Position numbers and translations under genes: made by a program
Shown here: one piece after another, positions 1 through 8,405 of the stretch
Numbering within the stretch: position 1 is the stretch's first letter
Layout: each line of letters begins with the position of its first letter
Notes under the pieces: generated by a model
The model's input: the letters and a program-made list of their open reading frames with translations, nothing else
Told to the model about the DNA's origin: nothing
The model's database searches: none
Assembly: GCF_011043775.1 (NCBI RefSeq)
Contig: NZ_JAAKXY010000006.1
Location: forward strand, 62,001 to 126,000
Direction of reading: 5' to 3'
From: Natronolimnobius sp. AArcel1
Lineage (GTDB): Archaea > Halobacteriota > Halobacteria > Halobacteriales > Natrialbaceae
Length of the DNA stretch: 64,000 bases

Positions 1-1
1 C

Positions 2-238
2 GTCTACCCGGACGAAAGCCACGGGTTTCCACTCCAGCGACGTTGGCTTGCCCATATGATGTCCGCAATATACACTTCCGCAGTACGCACCGCAGCCGTC
101 TTCATCCGCTCGAGAGCCACTACAGAGCCCGATCGTGAGGTAGTAGGCTGTGTGACCGGTTCGAGTGCTGTGGCATTTCCTGCGCTACTAAGTTGCTTAC
201 CGGGTGGGAATGAACCTCGAGCGAAAGCATCTCCGTGA
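2..238 (+). pseudogene. Possible C-terminal remnant of an S9-type alpha/beta hydrolase, cut by the window edge
   Basis: The frame is open from the left edge to a stop at 236-238. Its first residues read VYPDESHGF, which resembles the segment carrying the catalytic His near the C-terminus of prolyl-oligopeptidase (S9) family peptidases (usually YPDEGHGF). About ten residues later the likeness ends, and the tail does not look like the helix that normally closes this fold. It could be a decayed or truncated gene end, or chance. The identification rests on one short motif and is weak. Confidence 0.3.
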
Positions 239-1244
239 CTCAGTCTGGTCTGCTGTCTCTCTCGTCTATACGACTCAAGGCGGTATTTCAGCTACTAGAG
301 AGTGCTATCACCTATGTGGTTCACACACTGACTGCTGATCCTGCTCACGAGCGCGCTACGCCCGTTCGCTCTGGCGCAGCTCGGAATGAAGTGAGAGCCG
401 CGCATCCATCTGCTGATCTGGTGTGTTGGACTTTCAGTGAGTACTAGGATTCTCTCGAGATGGCCTCGATTTCCTGAACCGGGTGCTCTCTTGAATGGAT
501 ACCACCACGAGGACGATCATTGAAATTGACAGACCGACCTCCAATTACCCCCGATTTGTCTCTGGATTGTATTCTTTCAGGGGTGCACTCGAGTGTCCGC
601 AGAGATTGACTGGAAATATATTTCACACTAATATCTCGTTAATTCACCCGCTGATATTCCCTGTGGGTACTGCTATTGATTTTGTTTGATTTGGCCTCGA
701 TTTGTTGAAATGGTCTGGAACAGCACATGTGTGTTTGCTGTCTATTGGTGGGCTTTCTAACTGCGAATTTGGCTTGGGGATCACCCATTTACCTCATAGA
801 AATATAGCCGAAACTTATTATGGGTCCCAGTGGAATATACTAATCTGCAACCCTCTTCTGGAACTGCAACCCCTAGGGTCTAAGCCCCGAGAACCACCTT
901 CTAAAAACCATCATCTATCTACACTTTCTACACTACTACTGCGATTAATAGTGTAGTTTTGCGGAAGAAATGATTCCCAGATGTCTACTTTTCCCCTCGA
1001 GTCTTGATTCTCATGGTAGGTACTCGATGCTCCACTAGCATGGTGGTTCCCTAGTTTGCTGTTAGCATGCAACACATTACACTCTTTTAGATTCTATTGT
1101 AGTACTATAGTTGCTCGTTTTATAGGCCTACTTTGGAACCTAGCTCGTTATCTGCCCTGGTGTTGCATGCTCATACTCGCAAATAAGGGCATTTATTTCC
1201 GAGAATGGGCCAGATTGAAGTGGCTCCCCTGAGTGGTGCCGGCT
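239..1244. other. Gene-poor, AT-richer kilobase
   Basis: I see no convincing coding sequence on either strand. Short open frames here lack the acidic composition and GC-rich third positions of the neighbouring genes. The stretch contains a cluster of CTACACT repeats at 919-956 and a TATA-like TTTATT near 1192-1197, which probably drives the next gene. Lower GC and lack of genes beside a recombinase fit an island edge, but no attachment repeats or tRNA were seen. Confidence 0.5.
919..956. repeat. CTACACT direct repeats with an inverted copy
   Basis: CTACACT occurs at 919-925 and 928-934, nine bases apart. CTACACTA at 928-935 is matched by its exact reverse complement TAGTGTAG at 949-956, an 8-base stem around a 13-base loop. 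This could be a binding site for a DNA-binding protein or a small hairpin. It lies 290 bases before the DUF5805-like gene, too far for a core promoter. Confidence 0.5.
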
Positions 1245-1637
1245 ATGGCAGCCGACGACCGAGTCGCCGTGAAAACGTATGTGCCACGGTACCAAAAGGA
1301 GGTCTGGCAAGAGCACGCCGACGACCTCGAGATGAGTCAAAGCGAGTTCGTTCGGACAATGGTCCAGTCCGGTCGAAGTACGTTCGATGTGCCCTCGAGT
1401 GGGGGTAGCGAAACACCCCCCGATGAGGGTGGGGAAACCGACCACTCTGAGGGGTTCGGTGATCGCATTCTCGAGGTGCTTCAGCGCGAAGGTGTCAAGA
1501 ATTGGGACGAACTCGTTGACGCCCTGATTGACGATGTTGAGGACGATTTAGACGCAGCATTGCAGCGTCTGCAAGACGAAAATTTGGTTCGCTATAGCGG
1601 CCGCGATGGCGGCTACGTGGTGACAGAAAATGAGTGA
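1245..1637 (+). CDS. DUF5805-like protein: N-terminal ribbon-helix-helix-like part, C-terminal winged-helix-like part
   Basis: A 130-residue protein. The N-terminal part (VAVKTYVPRYQKE followed by MSQSEFVRTMV) resembles a ribbon-helix-helix DNA-binding segment. A Gly/Ser/Pro-rich linker at about 48-72 leads to a C-terminal winged-helix-like part ending RYSGRDGGYVV. I recognise the layout as the haloarchaeal DUF5805 family, typically found just before a Xer-type recombinase, as here: its stop overlaps the recombinase start by 8 bases, so the two are probably co-translated. The ATG at 1245 was preferred to a GTG at 1233 because the conserved part follows it directly. A role as an accessory DNA-binding factor for the recombinase is inference. 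Confidence 0.75.
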   Translation: MAADDRVAVKTYVPRYQKEVWQEHADDLEMSQSEFVRTMVQSGRSTFDVPSSGGSETPPDEGGETDHSEGFGDRILEVLQREGVKNWDELVDALIDDVEDDLDAALQRLQDENLVRYSGRDGGYVVTENE

Positions 1638-2661
1638 GAGCCAGCAGCTGAACACGGTCGAATATTTCCTGCAGGATATCGAACACCACGGGCGCAACGA
1701 CCGCACGGCAGCAGCCTATCGGCGAGTGTTGCGGGAGTACGAGACGTTCCTCCAGGAGCGATTCGATACAACGCCGCCAGCGGCCAGCTATCGTGATTGT
1801 ATGGCCTGGGTACATGAGATGCGTTCGACCCACTCAGAAAGCACTGTGGCGACGTATGCGTCGTATCTCAACCGTTTCTACAGCTACCTCGAGCGAGTGG
1901 GCCACGCCGAGGAAAATCCGATGACGGTCGTCTTAGAGGAGATGAACGAAACCATCGAGTCGAATCCAACGCGGCGAGATATTACGCTTGCAGAGATGCG
2001 TGCGTTCGTCGCTGATGTTCGCCATCCGCTTCATCGGGCGATCATCGTGCTGTTGTTGAAGACTGGACTCAGGGCGGGCGAACTCTGCAACCTGGATTTA
2101 GTTGACTGTCACCTCGAGCACGAGGCTCAGGACTGGCAGCCGCGGGCGCATATCGCCGGGCGACCGAATTCGCTCTTTATCTCGACAGAACACACCTACG
2201 GCGAGGAATCTGGCGGGGTGCAACGGAGTGCGTCAAACAAGCGCAAGCGTGAGACGGTGATTCCGATCGACGGGGAAGTAAAGCATGCGCTGATACAGTG
2301 GCTTGCGATCCGCCCTGATACGCCCTCGAACCCCGGGAGAACGACCGCCGAACCACTGTTCCTCAGCACGGCCGACAACTGGGGGGCGCGTCTCACACCG
2401 AAAATCGTCCATCACGTGGTTACCGACTATGCAGCAGACCGTGGCTGGCATCGAACCGGCGGCGGCGCGTCCGAGAACGTCACCCCGCATTACTTCCGTC
2501 ACTTCTTCACGACGCACCTGCGGGATCGAACCGGGGACCGAGGGATCGTCCAGTACCTCCGCGGTGATGTCGCCAGTGACGTGATCGATACCTACACTCA
2601 CAACTGGGGCGATCGGGTTCGGGATACCTATCTTGAGCACATCTATACGATCTCCGGCTGA
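1630..2661 (+). CDS. Tyrosine recombinase/integrase, Xer-like
   Basis: A 343-residue site-specific recombinase. Residues 1-100 form the SAM-like core-binding domain. The catalytic domain at about 115-335 shows the expected residues: R148 in TGLRAGEL, a Lys in the KRKRE stretch near 204-206, H287 and R290 in HYFR, and the probable nucleophile Y322 in DTYTH. It cuts and rejoins DNA through a 3'-phosphotyrosine. It is co-transcribed with the preceding DUF5805-like gene. That pairing suggests a resident chromosomal XerA-like enzyme rather than a phage integrase, although the low-GC surroundings leave a genomic-island role open. All catalytic positions are present, so it is probably active. Confidence 0.88.
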   Translation: MSESQQLNTVEYFLQDIEHHGRNDRTAAAYRRVLREYETFLQERFDTTPPAASYRDCMAWVHEMRSTHSESTVATYASYLNRFYSYLERVGHAEENPMTVVLEEMNETIESNPTRRDITLAEMRAFVADVRHPLHRAIIVLLLKTGLRAGELCNLDLVDCHLEHEAQDWQPRAHIAGRPNSLFISTEHTYGEESGGVQRSASNKRKRETVIPIDGEVKHALIQWLAIRPDTPSNPGRTTAEPLFLSTADNWGARLTPKIVHHVVTDYAADRGWHRTGGGASENVTPHYFRHFFTTHLRDRTGDRGIVQYLRGDVASDVIDTYTHNWGDRVRDTYLEHIYTISG

Positions 2662-2954
2662 CTAACCTCGTGTTGGACTGCATTCGAGTGGCGTTCGTGA
2701 CTCTCTGAGATGGCTCGTATCGCCAGTTTCCAAATTGTGTCTCCATTGGAAATTGGTGTTCTGGCCTCATATCTCGTTCGACATCAGGCAAATAAACCCT
2801 ATGTCGCTATACCGAAAACGTAGTTGTAGTTCAGAAGGCTTGGTACTCGCTGGACGAGATTCAGCCTTTGGCCAGATTGCCTGACGATCTCTGTACTACC
2901 CAAATTCACCGACGATTAGCGTGAAATCGCTGTACCCGTCTGTAGTCAAACAAG

Positions 2955-2962
2955 TATTAATA
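2955..2962 (+). promoter_or_regulatory. TATA box for the gene at 2987
   Basis: TATTAATA is centred about 28 bases before the ATG at 2987, the spacing expected for a leaderless haloarchaeal transcript. It supports the internal ATG rather than the upstream codon at 2921. Confidence 0.6.
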
Positions 2963-2986
2963 CCAATTCTACCTCTCTACTCTTGT

Positions 2987-3769
2987 ATGGATAGTCGGTT
3001 TCTCTTTGTTGGGGTAGTTATTTTGTTGGCCGTCTTGGGTTTAGTGGTGTTATTCTCGGTTCCATTGGGCATTGACCATAGTGAGGGACCTGTTGTGTTG
3101 GGCGATTCCGAAGAGTTCGTCTCTGCTGGACAGATCTCGAGCGAAGACCAACTACTAGTTCGGCACGACGCTACAGTAACAAACGACACCGCTCACACTG
3201 TACTCGAATACGAAAACGGAACCGTGGAATCCGTGTACCGTGACGGCGTCGTGTACACAAAGCATGTAACACACGTCGATAATGAGGACTGGTTTGAACG
3301 GAACGAACCAGCAACTGCCGAGATTATTCATTCCGGAGAATATCAAGATCGGTTCATTCGAATTTCTAAAGAGAATGGAACGTTCGATTCGTCTGAAATA
3401 GGTTCCGTACGCTCTATGACCTATTCGGGGTTGAGTTCAGCTGATTACGAGAAAACAGGTGAACAAAGCGACCCTGCACGGATAGTGTACTCACCAGAGT
3501 CTACATGGATGAAACTCGGTTCAGACACTCAACGAATCAGTTCTAAGTCGGGAGATCTCAAAACAGATCCTGAAACTGGCATCGTCCGAACGGCCTCGCT
3601 CCGTGTGACTGTGACAGAAGTGTCTTCGTACGGAGAGTTCTTGTTTTTCAGTGACGATGGTGATATCCTAGACGTACAGTATGAGTATGATCCTGAACCA
3701 GACATAGACCAGGTGGAGAAACCCTCATGGTTCAGACAGTGTGTCGAAAATGACCAATGCGAATTCTAA
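2987..3769 (+). CDS. Membrane-anchored extracytoplasmic protein of unknown function
   Basis: A 260-residue protein with one N-terminal hydrophobic segment (about residues 4-24), then an extracytoplasmic domain of mixed beta-type sequence containing several N-x-S/T sites, for example NDT and NGT. The segment has no lipobox, so it is a signal anchor or an uncleaved signal peptide. The C-terminal part (about 185-235) looks like a beta-rich lipoprotein-type domain. I do not recognise a family. The gene is less GC-rich than those downstream, as is the whole left 3.8 kb, and it is isolated with no operon partner. The start is supported by a TATA box 28 bases upstream. Confidence 0.7.
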   Translation: MDSRFLFVGVVILLAVLGLVVLFSVPLGIDHSEGPVVLGDSEEFVSAGQISSEDQLLVRHDATVTNDTAHTVLEYENGTVESVYRDGVVYTKHVTHVDNEDWFERNEPATAEIIHSGEYQDRFIRISKENGTFDSSEIGSVRSMTYSGLSSADYEKTGEQSDPARIVYSPESTWMKLGSDTQRISSKSGDLKTDPETGIVRTASLRVTVTEVSSYGEFLFFSDDGDILDVQYEYDPEPDIDQVEKPSWFRQCVENDQCEF

Positions 3770-3963
3770 TTGCAGATAGAAATCCCACTCAGCAATTTTG
3801 GCATCCGTGATTACTGCCCAAAAATCTGAATCGGAGTGTTTCACGTCGAATACAGTTATATTGGACTCCTCGAGTCCTGTCTCACCGATTCGTCGAGATG
3901 AAGCCACTTGAGCGAGACAAGGGGCGACACAGCAGCACAGAAAATCAGCAACGACTGTCGTCC

Positions 3964-4329
3964 TCAGACCGCTTCGGCACGAGCGCTCACCGTATCGAAA
4001 ATGTGTGGAACGAACCCTTCGGCGAGTGGCGAGAGTTCGTACACTCGCTGTCCACCCTCACGGAACTTGCCGACGAGTCCAGCGTCCTCGAGCGTGTTGA
4101 GGTGGTGATACAGGTCGTTTTGCCGTCGCTCGAGCAAGTCGGCGAGTTCACCGCTTCGGAGTTGCCCTTCCTCGGCGAGCAGATAGAGGATGGTAAATCG
4201 CGTGGGCTCACCCATCGCGCTGAGGCGATTTGCCTCGCGCTCGAGGTCGAGCGTCTCGTTCAGTAGCTGTGAGTCGAGCCGTTCTTGAGCCGTCGTTCGG
4301 TTGTTCGTCTGGACTTCGCGTTCACTCAT
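3964..4329 (-). CDS. ArsR-type winged-helix transcription regulator
   Basis: A 121-residue regulator. Residues about 35-105 form an ArsR-like winged helix: GEPTRFTILYLLAEEG gives helices 1-2, LRSGELADLLERRQNDLYHH the helix-turn-helix, and GKFREGGQRVYELS the wing. No metal-binding Cys or His cluster is visible, so its signal is unknown. It is transcribed away from the DUF7509-like gene at 4426. The 96-base gap between them holds an inverted repeat that may be its operator, so it probably regulates itself and that neighbour. A related regulator/DUF7509 pair occurs at 59664-60787. Confidence 0.8.
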   Translation of the reverse strand: MSEREVQTNNRTTAQERLDSQLLNETLDLEREANRLSAMGEPTRFTILYLLAEEGQLRSGELADLLERRQNDLYHHLNTLEDAGLVGKFREGGQRVYELSPLAEGFVPHIFDTVSARAEAV

Positions 4330-4351
4330 ATCTGTCTCTATGTGCTCGAGT

Positions 4352-4377
4352 GTCTTAGACTTAATCGTCGTTAAGAC
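4352..4377. promoter_or_regulatory. Inverted repeat in the divergent regulator/DUF7509 promoter region
   Basis: GTCTTA at 4352-4357 is matched by TAAGAC at 4372-4377, with a nested CTTAA/TTAAG pair inside. It lies 23-48 bases before the winged-helix start at 4329 and overlaps that gene's likely TATA region. It is a candidate operator, inferred from position and symmetry only. Confidence 0.4.
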
Positions 4378-4425
4378 GAATTGTCGACACGAGATTTACT
4401 ATCACGCAACTTGGACTGTATCGTA

Positions 4426-5118
4426 ATGGATACACTCACGGGGTATGAGGGCACGCCGATCGAGACGATAATCGCTCGGTCGGTCCCCGACGCGACGCCG
4501 GACGATGTTTTCGTCTTTCTCATGGGACCGTACCGCTTGCTTGATCCGTCGTATCTGTATCCGGGCGATGAGTATCCGCTGCCGTCAGACCCGCTCGCGC
4601 CGCGGGCTGGCGCTGGGGAACCCGACGCAATCGAGGCAACGCTGTAAACGATCTGTAAACGTGTCTCTGCAGAAACGGGGGTCACGGCGTTTATCGCGAC
4701 GGATATCGACATCCCGACTCGGCGAGAGGCCGAACAGCAACAACGTGACGAACCGGGACTGGCTGTGATCGACCAGTCGGTCGCGTTCGCACGCGCGAGC
4801 GCAGGAAACGCGTTCGTCTTTACAAAAGCCGGACTCACGACGGGTGCTGGGGCCGAGGCTGGAGCCATTCCCGAGCACTTCCGACTCCGCGACGAAGCAA
4901 CTCGACGTCGTGATCCGCGGACGTTCTGTATCTTCGCAGAAGCAACCGAAGCCTCCGGTGAACACGGCCGTGTCTACGAGCCTCGGTTCAGCAGCGCCTC
5001 GATCGATGAAATGGATGATGCCTACGATCTTCGCTTTCGCTACTTCGTCGACCGGGACGAACTCGTCGACCGGTTGATCGATTTCGTTGAGTCCTACGTC
5101 ATCCCGCTCTCGAGGTGA
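4426..5118 (+). pseudogene. DUF7509-like protein gene interrupted by an in-frame TAA
   Basis: Two open segments, 4426-4647 and 4648-5118, lie in the same frame and are separated only by the TAA at 4645-4647. Read through, they give a 230-residue protein collinear with the intact paralogue at 59664-60284: FLMGPY matches YLMGPY, and VTAFIATDIDIP matches INAFLAVDIDID. The stop replaces an Arg of the paralogue without any gap. The sequence around it is a near-duplication (ctgtaaacg, then tctgtaaacg). The simplest reading is a recent nonsense mutation; readthrough or a sequencing error is possible. The family's biochemical role is unknown. It is divergent from an ArsR-type regulator. Confidence 0.8.
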
Positions 5119-6042
5119 TTATTCGACGGCGAGTTCGGTCTCGAGGTCAGTGTCGTTGAGCAAAGCTCTGACGGCGTCGACAGCGTCGGTCGTTTCAGAG
5201 CGGTTCTCGAGGAGGACGGTTTCGCTGGGAAACAGTTGCTCGCCAAGTAGCAAGCCGTGGTCGCGGGCGGTCGAGCCGGTCACGGTCAGGTAGACGCCGA
5301 GTCCGTGCTCGGCGATTGCGGCCTCTTCTTCGCGGTGGCCGTTGGGATACTGAAAATCAACGCCGTCGAGCGTCCGAGTGCCGAGGACGGCTTGGACGAG
5401 TCGCTCGTATCGTGGTTCGATACAGAGCGGTCCCTCGTAGGCCTCGAGAAAGTCGCGGTCGAGTCCCTCGGCTGCGGGCGCGACGTCGGGGGTTGCCATC
5501 AACGTGTGGTAGACGGTATCGCCGAGGCCGGTAATAACGCGAACATCTGTATCAGCCGGGTCGATTCGCGCGTTGATCGCTTCGATTCGATCGAGTGGCT
5601 CCGGGCGGAGTGTGACGACTTCCTCGAGAATGAGGTCGGCGCTGTCGAAGCCGAGTGCGAACTCGTGGGTTCGCAGCGCGCGGAAGGGCTCTTCGCGGCC
5701 GATGAGTTGGACGTCGGCGTCAGTGTCGATCGCATCGATATCCGCGAGCGGAATCGTCACGCTGTCGAAGACGATCCGGCGCGGCTTCCCCGCCCGATCA
5801 TCTCGCAACAGGGTGTACTCTGGGGCGGTTGGGTCGTCGACAGTGCTGTAGTCGGCGAGACGATGGTAGACGTTTGGCTCGTCGGGCTCGAGGGTGCCCT
5901 TTGTGAGTGCCTTTTCGTGGCGAAGCGTCGAAGAGATCTCATCCGCGAGCGTCGGCTGCTCGAGACGTCGGGCCAAGCGGTCCAGTACGGACTCGAGCGG
6001 TCGTCCTTTGCGCGGGACTGCAATCGGAATCGTCTCGCCCAT
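5119..6042 (-). CDS. Conserved haloarchaeal protein with an ATP-phosphoribosyltransferase (HisG)-like N-terminus
   Basis: A 307-residue soluble protein. It opens with IPIAVPRKGR, which resembles the first strand and loop of HisG (IAVPNKGR), and the later segment LGFDSADLILEEV recalls HisG inner sequence. The phosphoribosyl-pyrophosphate-binding loop of true HisG is not evident, and the Thr/Ser-rich HisG catalytic segment is absent. The C-terminal third matches nothing I recognise. It could be a diverged HisG-fold (periplasmic-binding-protein-like) enzyme or ligand binder. The gene meets the interrupted DUF7509-like gene tail to tail with no spacer. The function is unassigned. Confidence 0.65.
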   Translation of the reverse strand: MGETIPIAVPRKGRPLESVLDRLARRLEQPTLADEISSTLRHEKALTKGTLEPDEPNVYHRLADYSTVDDPTAPEYTLLRDDRAGKPRRIVFDSVTIPLADIDAIDTDADVQLIGREEPFRALRTHEFALGFDSADLILEEVVTLRPEPLDRIEAINARIDPADTDVRVITGLGDTVYHTLMATPDVAPAAEGLDRDFLEAYEGPLCIEPRYERLVQAVLGTRTLDGVDFQYPNGHREEEAAIAEHGLGVYLTVTGSTARDHGLLLGEQLFPSETVLLENRSETTDAVDAVRALLNDTDLETELAVE

Positions 6043-6134
6043 CGGCCGATTCTCTGCCGGCGACGGATAAACGAGTTGTGTTTTCCGCTACGTTCTACAA
6101 AATCGGGATCTGTGACGCACGTGGGTGGGGCGGG

Positions 6135-8336
6135 TTATTCGCCGCCGTCTGCGAACATCGACCCGAGCTGGTCGCGCCACTCCTGAATGTCGGTGACGTC
6201 ATCCTGTAGCGACTCGAGGTCGGATTCGACACTGTCGACGTGGGATGCAACATCGTCGACATCGGACTCCACGGCATCGATGTCGTCGTCCAGTTCAGCA
6301 ACGTCTGTCTCGAGCGTCTCTGCGGTCTCCGTGACGTCGTCGAGACCGCTTTCAAGCGTCTCAACATCGCTCTCGAGTGTGTCAACGTCGTCTTCGACGG
6401 CGGTTACGTCGTCACTAACAGAGTCGACCGATTCGTCGACGGCTGCAACATCATCTTCGACGCCCTCGAGGTCGGAGTCGAGCGTTTCCACGTCAGATTC
6501 AACACGTTCGAGACCGGTTTCGACGGCATCGACATCGTCACTAACCGACTCAAGATCGGTTTCCAGTTCGTCAGTTTGGCTATCGAGTGCATCGATATCG
6601 TCGGGAACTGACGCGAGACTGGAGAGGTCTTCCTCGAGGTCGGTCGTCCACTCGGTCAACGTATCAATTTCGGTGCCGAGGTCGTCGACGCGGGTTTCGG
6701 TCCCGCCAAGGCGGTTGTCGATTGCAGCGACATCGGCCTGGAGGGCAGACTGCTCGGATTTGACCTCGTCGATGAGTTGCTTGCCGGTGCCGTGTTCGTT
6801 GAGGAACTGCTCGAGGGCGTCGGTGTAGGCTGTAACTTCCTCGACGCGGCTCTGAAGGTGGTCAAGGCGGGTGAGTTCTGCGGTCCCGAGTTCGTCGCCG
6901 AGTTCGGCCTGGAGTACCTCGAGGTCCTCGTCATCGACGGTTTCAGCGCGGATTTCAGCAGCGAGCGCGGCGGCGAGTTGGCCGTCTGGTTCGCCTTCCG
7001 TATCAAGTCCAGCCGCGTCGTCGGTCGTTGTGGCAGTTTCTGGCGTCTCGGCGGCCGACGTCTCAGGGGTGTCGATCGCTTCGTCGTCACTCATATCGAC
7101 GACATCGGCGTCGTCGACGCTGTCGGACTCTGCATCCGCGTCGACGGTCTCGGAGTCGGTGTCGACTGGTGCAGCCTCACTTTCTTCAGCCACTGGTTCG
7201 GAGTCAGCGTCTGGCTCGACATCAAGCGCTGTATCATCGTCTTCGGCAGCTGGATCCGCCTCGTCGGTGTCGTCGATGGACTCTTCGGAACTCTCGTCGA
7301 GCGCTGGCTCTGTGTCGTCTGCGTCGGCGTCGGCATCAGCAGGCTCGTCTAACTCGAGATCGAGTGTCTCTTCCGCTGCGTCGACATCGCCTTCGTCCTC
7401 GTCTGCGTCTTCGTCGACGCTTGCCGCCGCATCTTCGAGGTTGAGATCAAGGTCTGGCTCGTCGATATCGTCGTCTGCATCCTCGAGGTCGAGGTCGAGA
7501 TCAAGGTCGTCGCTTTCACCGTCGGCCTCACTGTCGCTTTCGACTGGCGGTTCGGGGTCGGGGATTTCGTCTTCTTCGAAGCCGAGGTCGATGTCCGGGG
7601 TATCGTCTTCGTCGTCTTCCTCGGTGGCCTCGAGGTCGGGGTCGGTGTCGACATCGCTGAGGTCGAGGTCGAGTCCGCCGTCGTCAGCCTCGTCGGCTGT
7701 CGCCTCATTGTCGTCTTCTGTGTCCGCATCAGCGTCCGCATCTGCATCAGCCGCTTCGGTATCGGCCAGTTCAGCAGCATCGGCGTCGCCTTCTGTCTCG
7801 TCGGTTGCGGCGGTGTCGTCGAGAGACTTGCTGTCCTCGTCACTGAGGCCCGGAACGGAAGACGATTCGCCCGAGAGCATCTCTCGGACGGCCTGGTTGC
7901 GGTCTTCGGAGACGATGCTATCGATAACAGTATCGTCGATTTCGTCGCCGCCGGACGTTCGTTCGTCGTCGCCAGAAACCTCGACGACCGTTGGTTCGGT
8001 CAAGAATTTCTCGGCGGTCTGTTCATCGTCAATTCGGATGCCATACACCGTCAGGAGGTCCTCACCGGCCTCGAGTGTGCCGGTGAATTCAACGTGGTTG
8101 TCCTGGAAAGCAGTCCAGTCGTCGCTGTGATAGTCGGGGTGGAAGCCGACTTTGTCCATTGGGAACGATTCAGGGATATCCTCGGAGAGTCGAAAGGTTA
8201 CCTGATCGTCTCGCTCGGATTCAATCTCGAAGCGAATCGCAGGCACGGGAAACTCATCCGCCGTGAACGCCTTTCGGACGGTTAGTCCGTCGGCGCTGAC
8301 CTCGATCACTTCGTCCGTATCGGCGGTGCTACTCAT
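6135..8336 (-). CDS. Large acidic protein with N-terminal globular domain, Asp/Glu-rich linker and C-terminal coiled coil
   Basis: A 733-residue protein in three parts. Residues 1-125 form a compact domain (for example VRKAFTADEFPVPAIRF) of a kind seen at the N-terminus of several haloarchaeal proteins. Residues about 155-465 are a very acidic low-complexity linker with DADADADTED-type tracts. Residues about 480-725 are a long coiled coil of heptad repeats of the type LESDVETLES and VDDVASHVDSVES. There is no signal peptide and no enzymatic motif. The shape suggests a cytoplasmic scaffold or structural protein, comparable in form to SMC-like or chemotaxis-type coiled coils, but no family is assigned. 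The Ser-rich open frames on the opposite strand are shadows of its Asp codons. Confidence 0.8.
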   Translation of the reverse strand: MSSTADTDEVIEVSADGLTVRKAFTADEFPVPAIRFEIESERDDQVTFRLSEDIPESFPMDKVGFHPDYHSDDWTAFQDNHVEFTGTLEAGEDLLTVYGIRIDDEQTAEKFLTEPTVVEVSGDDERTSGGDEIDDTVIDSIVSEDRNQAVREMLSGESSSVPGLSDEDSKSLDDTAATDETEGDADAAELADTEAADADADADADTEDDNEATADEADDGGLDLDLSDVDTDPDLEATEEDDEDDTPDIDLGFEEDEIPDPEPPVESDSEADGESDDLDLDLDLEDADDDIDEPDLDLNLEDAAASVDEDADEDEGDVDAAEETLDLELDEPADADADADDTEPALDESSEESIDDTDEADPAAEDDDTALDVEPDADSEPVAEESEAAPVDTDSETVDADAESDSVDDADVVDMSDDEAIDTPETSAAETPETATTTDDAAGLDTEGEPDGQLAAALAAEIRAETVDDEDLEVLQAELGDELGTAELTRLDHLQSRVEEVTAYTDALEQFLNEHGTGKQLIDEVKSEQSALQADVAAIDNRLGGTETRVDDLGTEIDTLTEWTTDLEEDLSSLASVPDDIDALDSQTDELETDLESVSDDVDAVETGLERVESDVETLDSDLEGVEDDVAAVDESVDSVSDDVTAVEDDVDTLESDVETLESGLDDVTETAETLETDVAELDDDIDAVESDVDDVASHVDSVESDLESLQDDVTDIQEWRDQLGSMFADGGE

Positions 8337-8405
8337 GCGGGCAACGTTGCCCCACCATTGTTATAAATGATACGGAAGAATATCAAATTTAGGTCATATA
8401 CGCGA

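Noticed and set aside
158-190. tRNA-like GGTTCGAGT B-box
   Set aside because: The surrounding sequence does not fold into acceptor, D or anticodon arms.
1630-2661. Recombinase as evidence for an integrated virus or element
   Set aside because: It is paired with a DUF5805-like gene in the manner of resident haloarchaeal Xer-type genes, and no tRNA, att repeats or viral genes were found nearby.
6871-8130. Long Ser-rich open frame on the plus strand
   Set aside because: It is the reverse reading of the Asp/Glu-rich linker of the minus-strand protein at 6135-8336; GAC and GAG codons read backwards give Ser and Leu codons.
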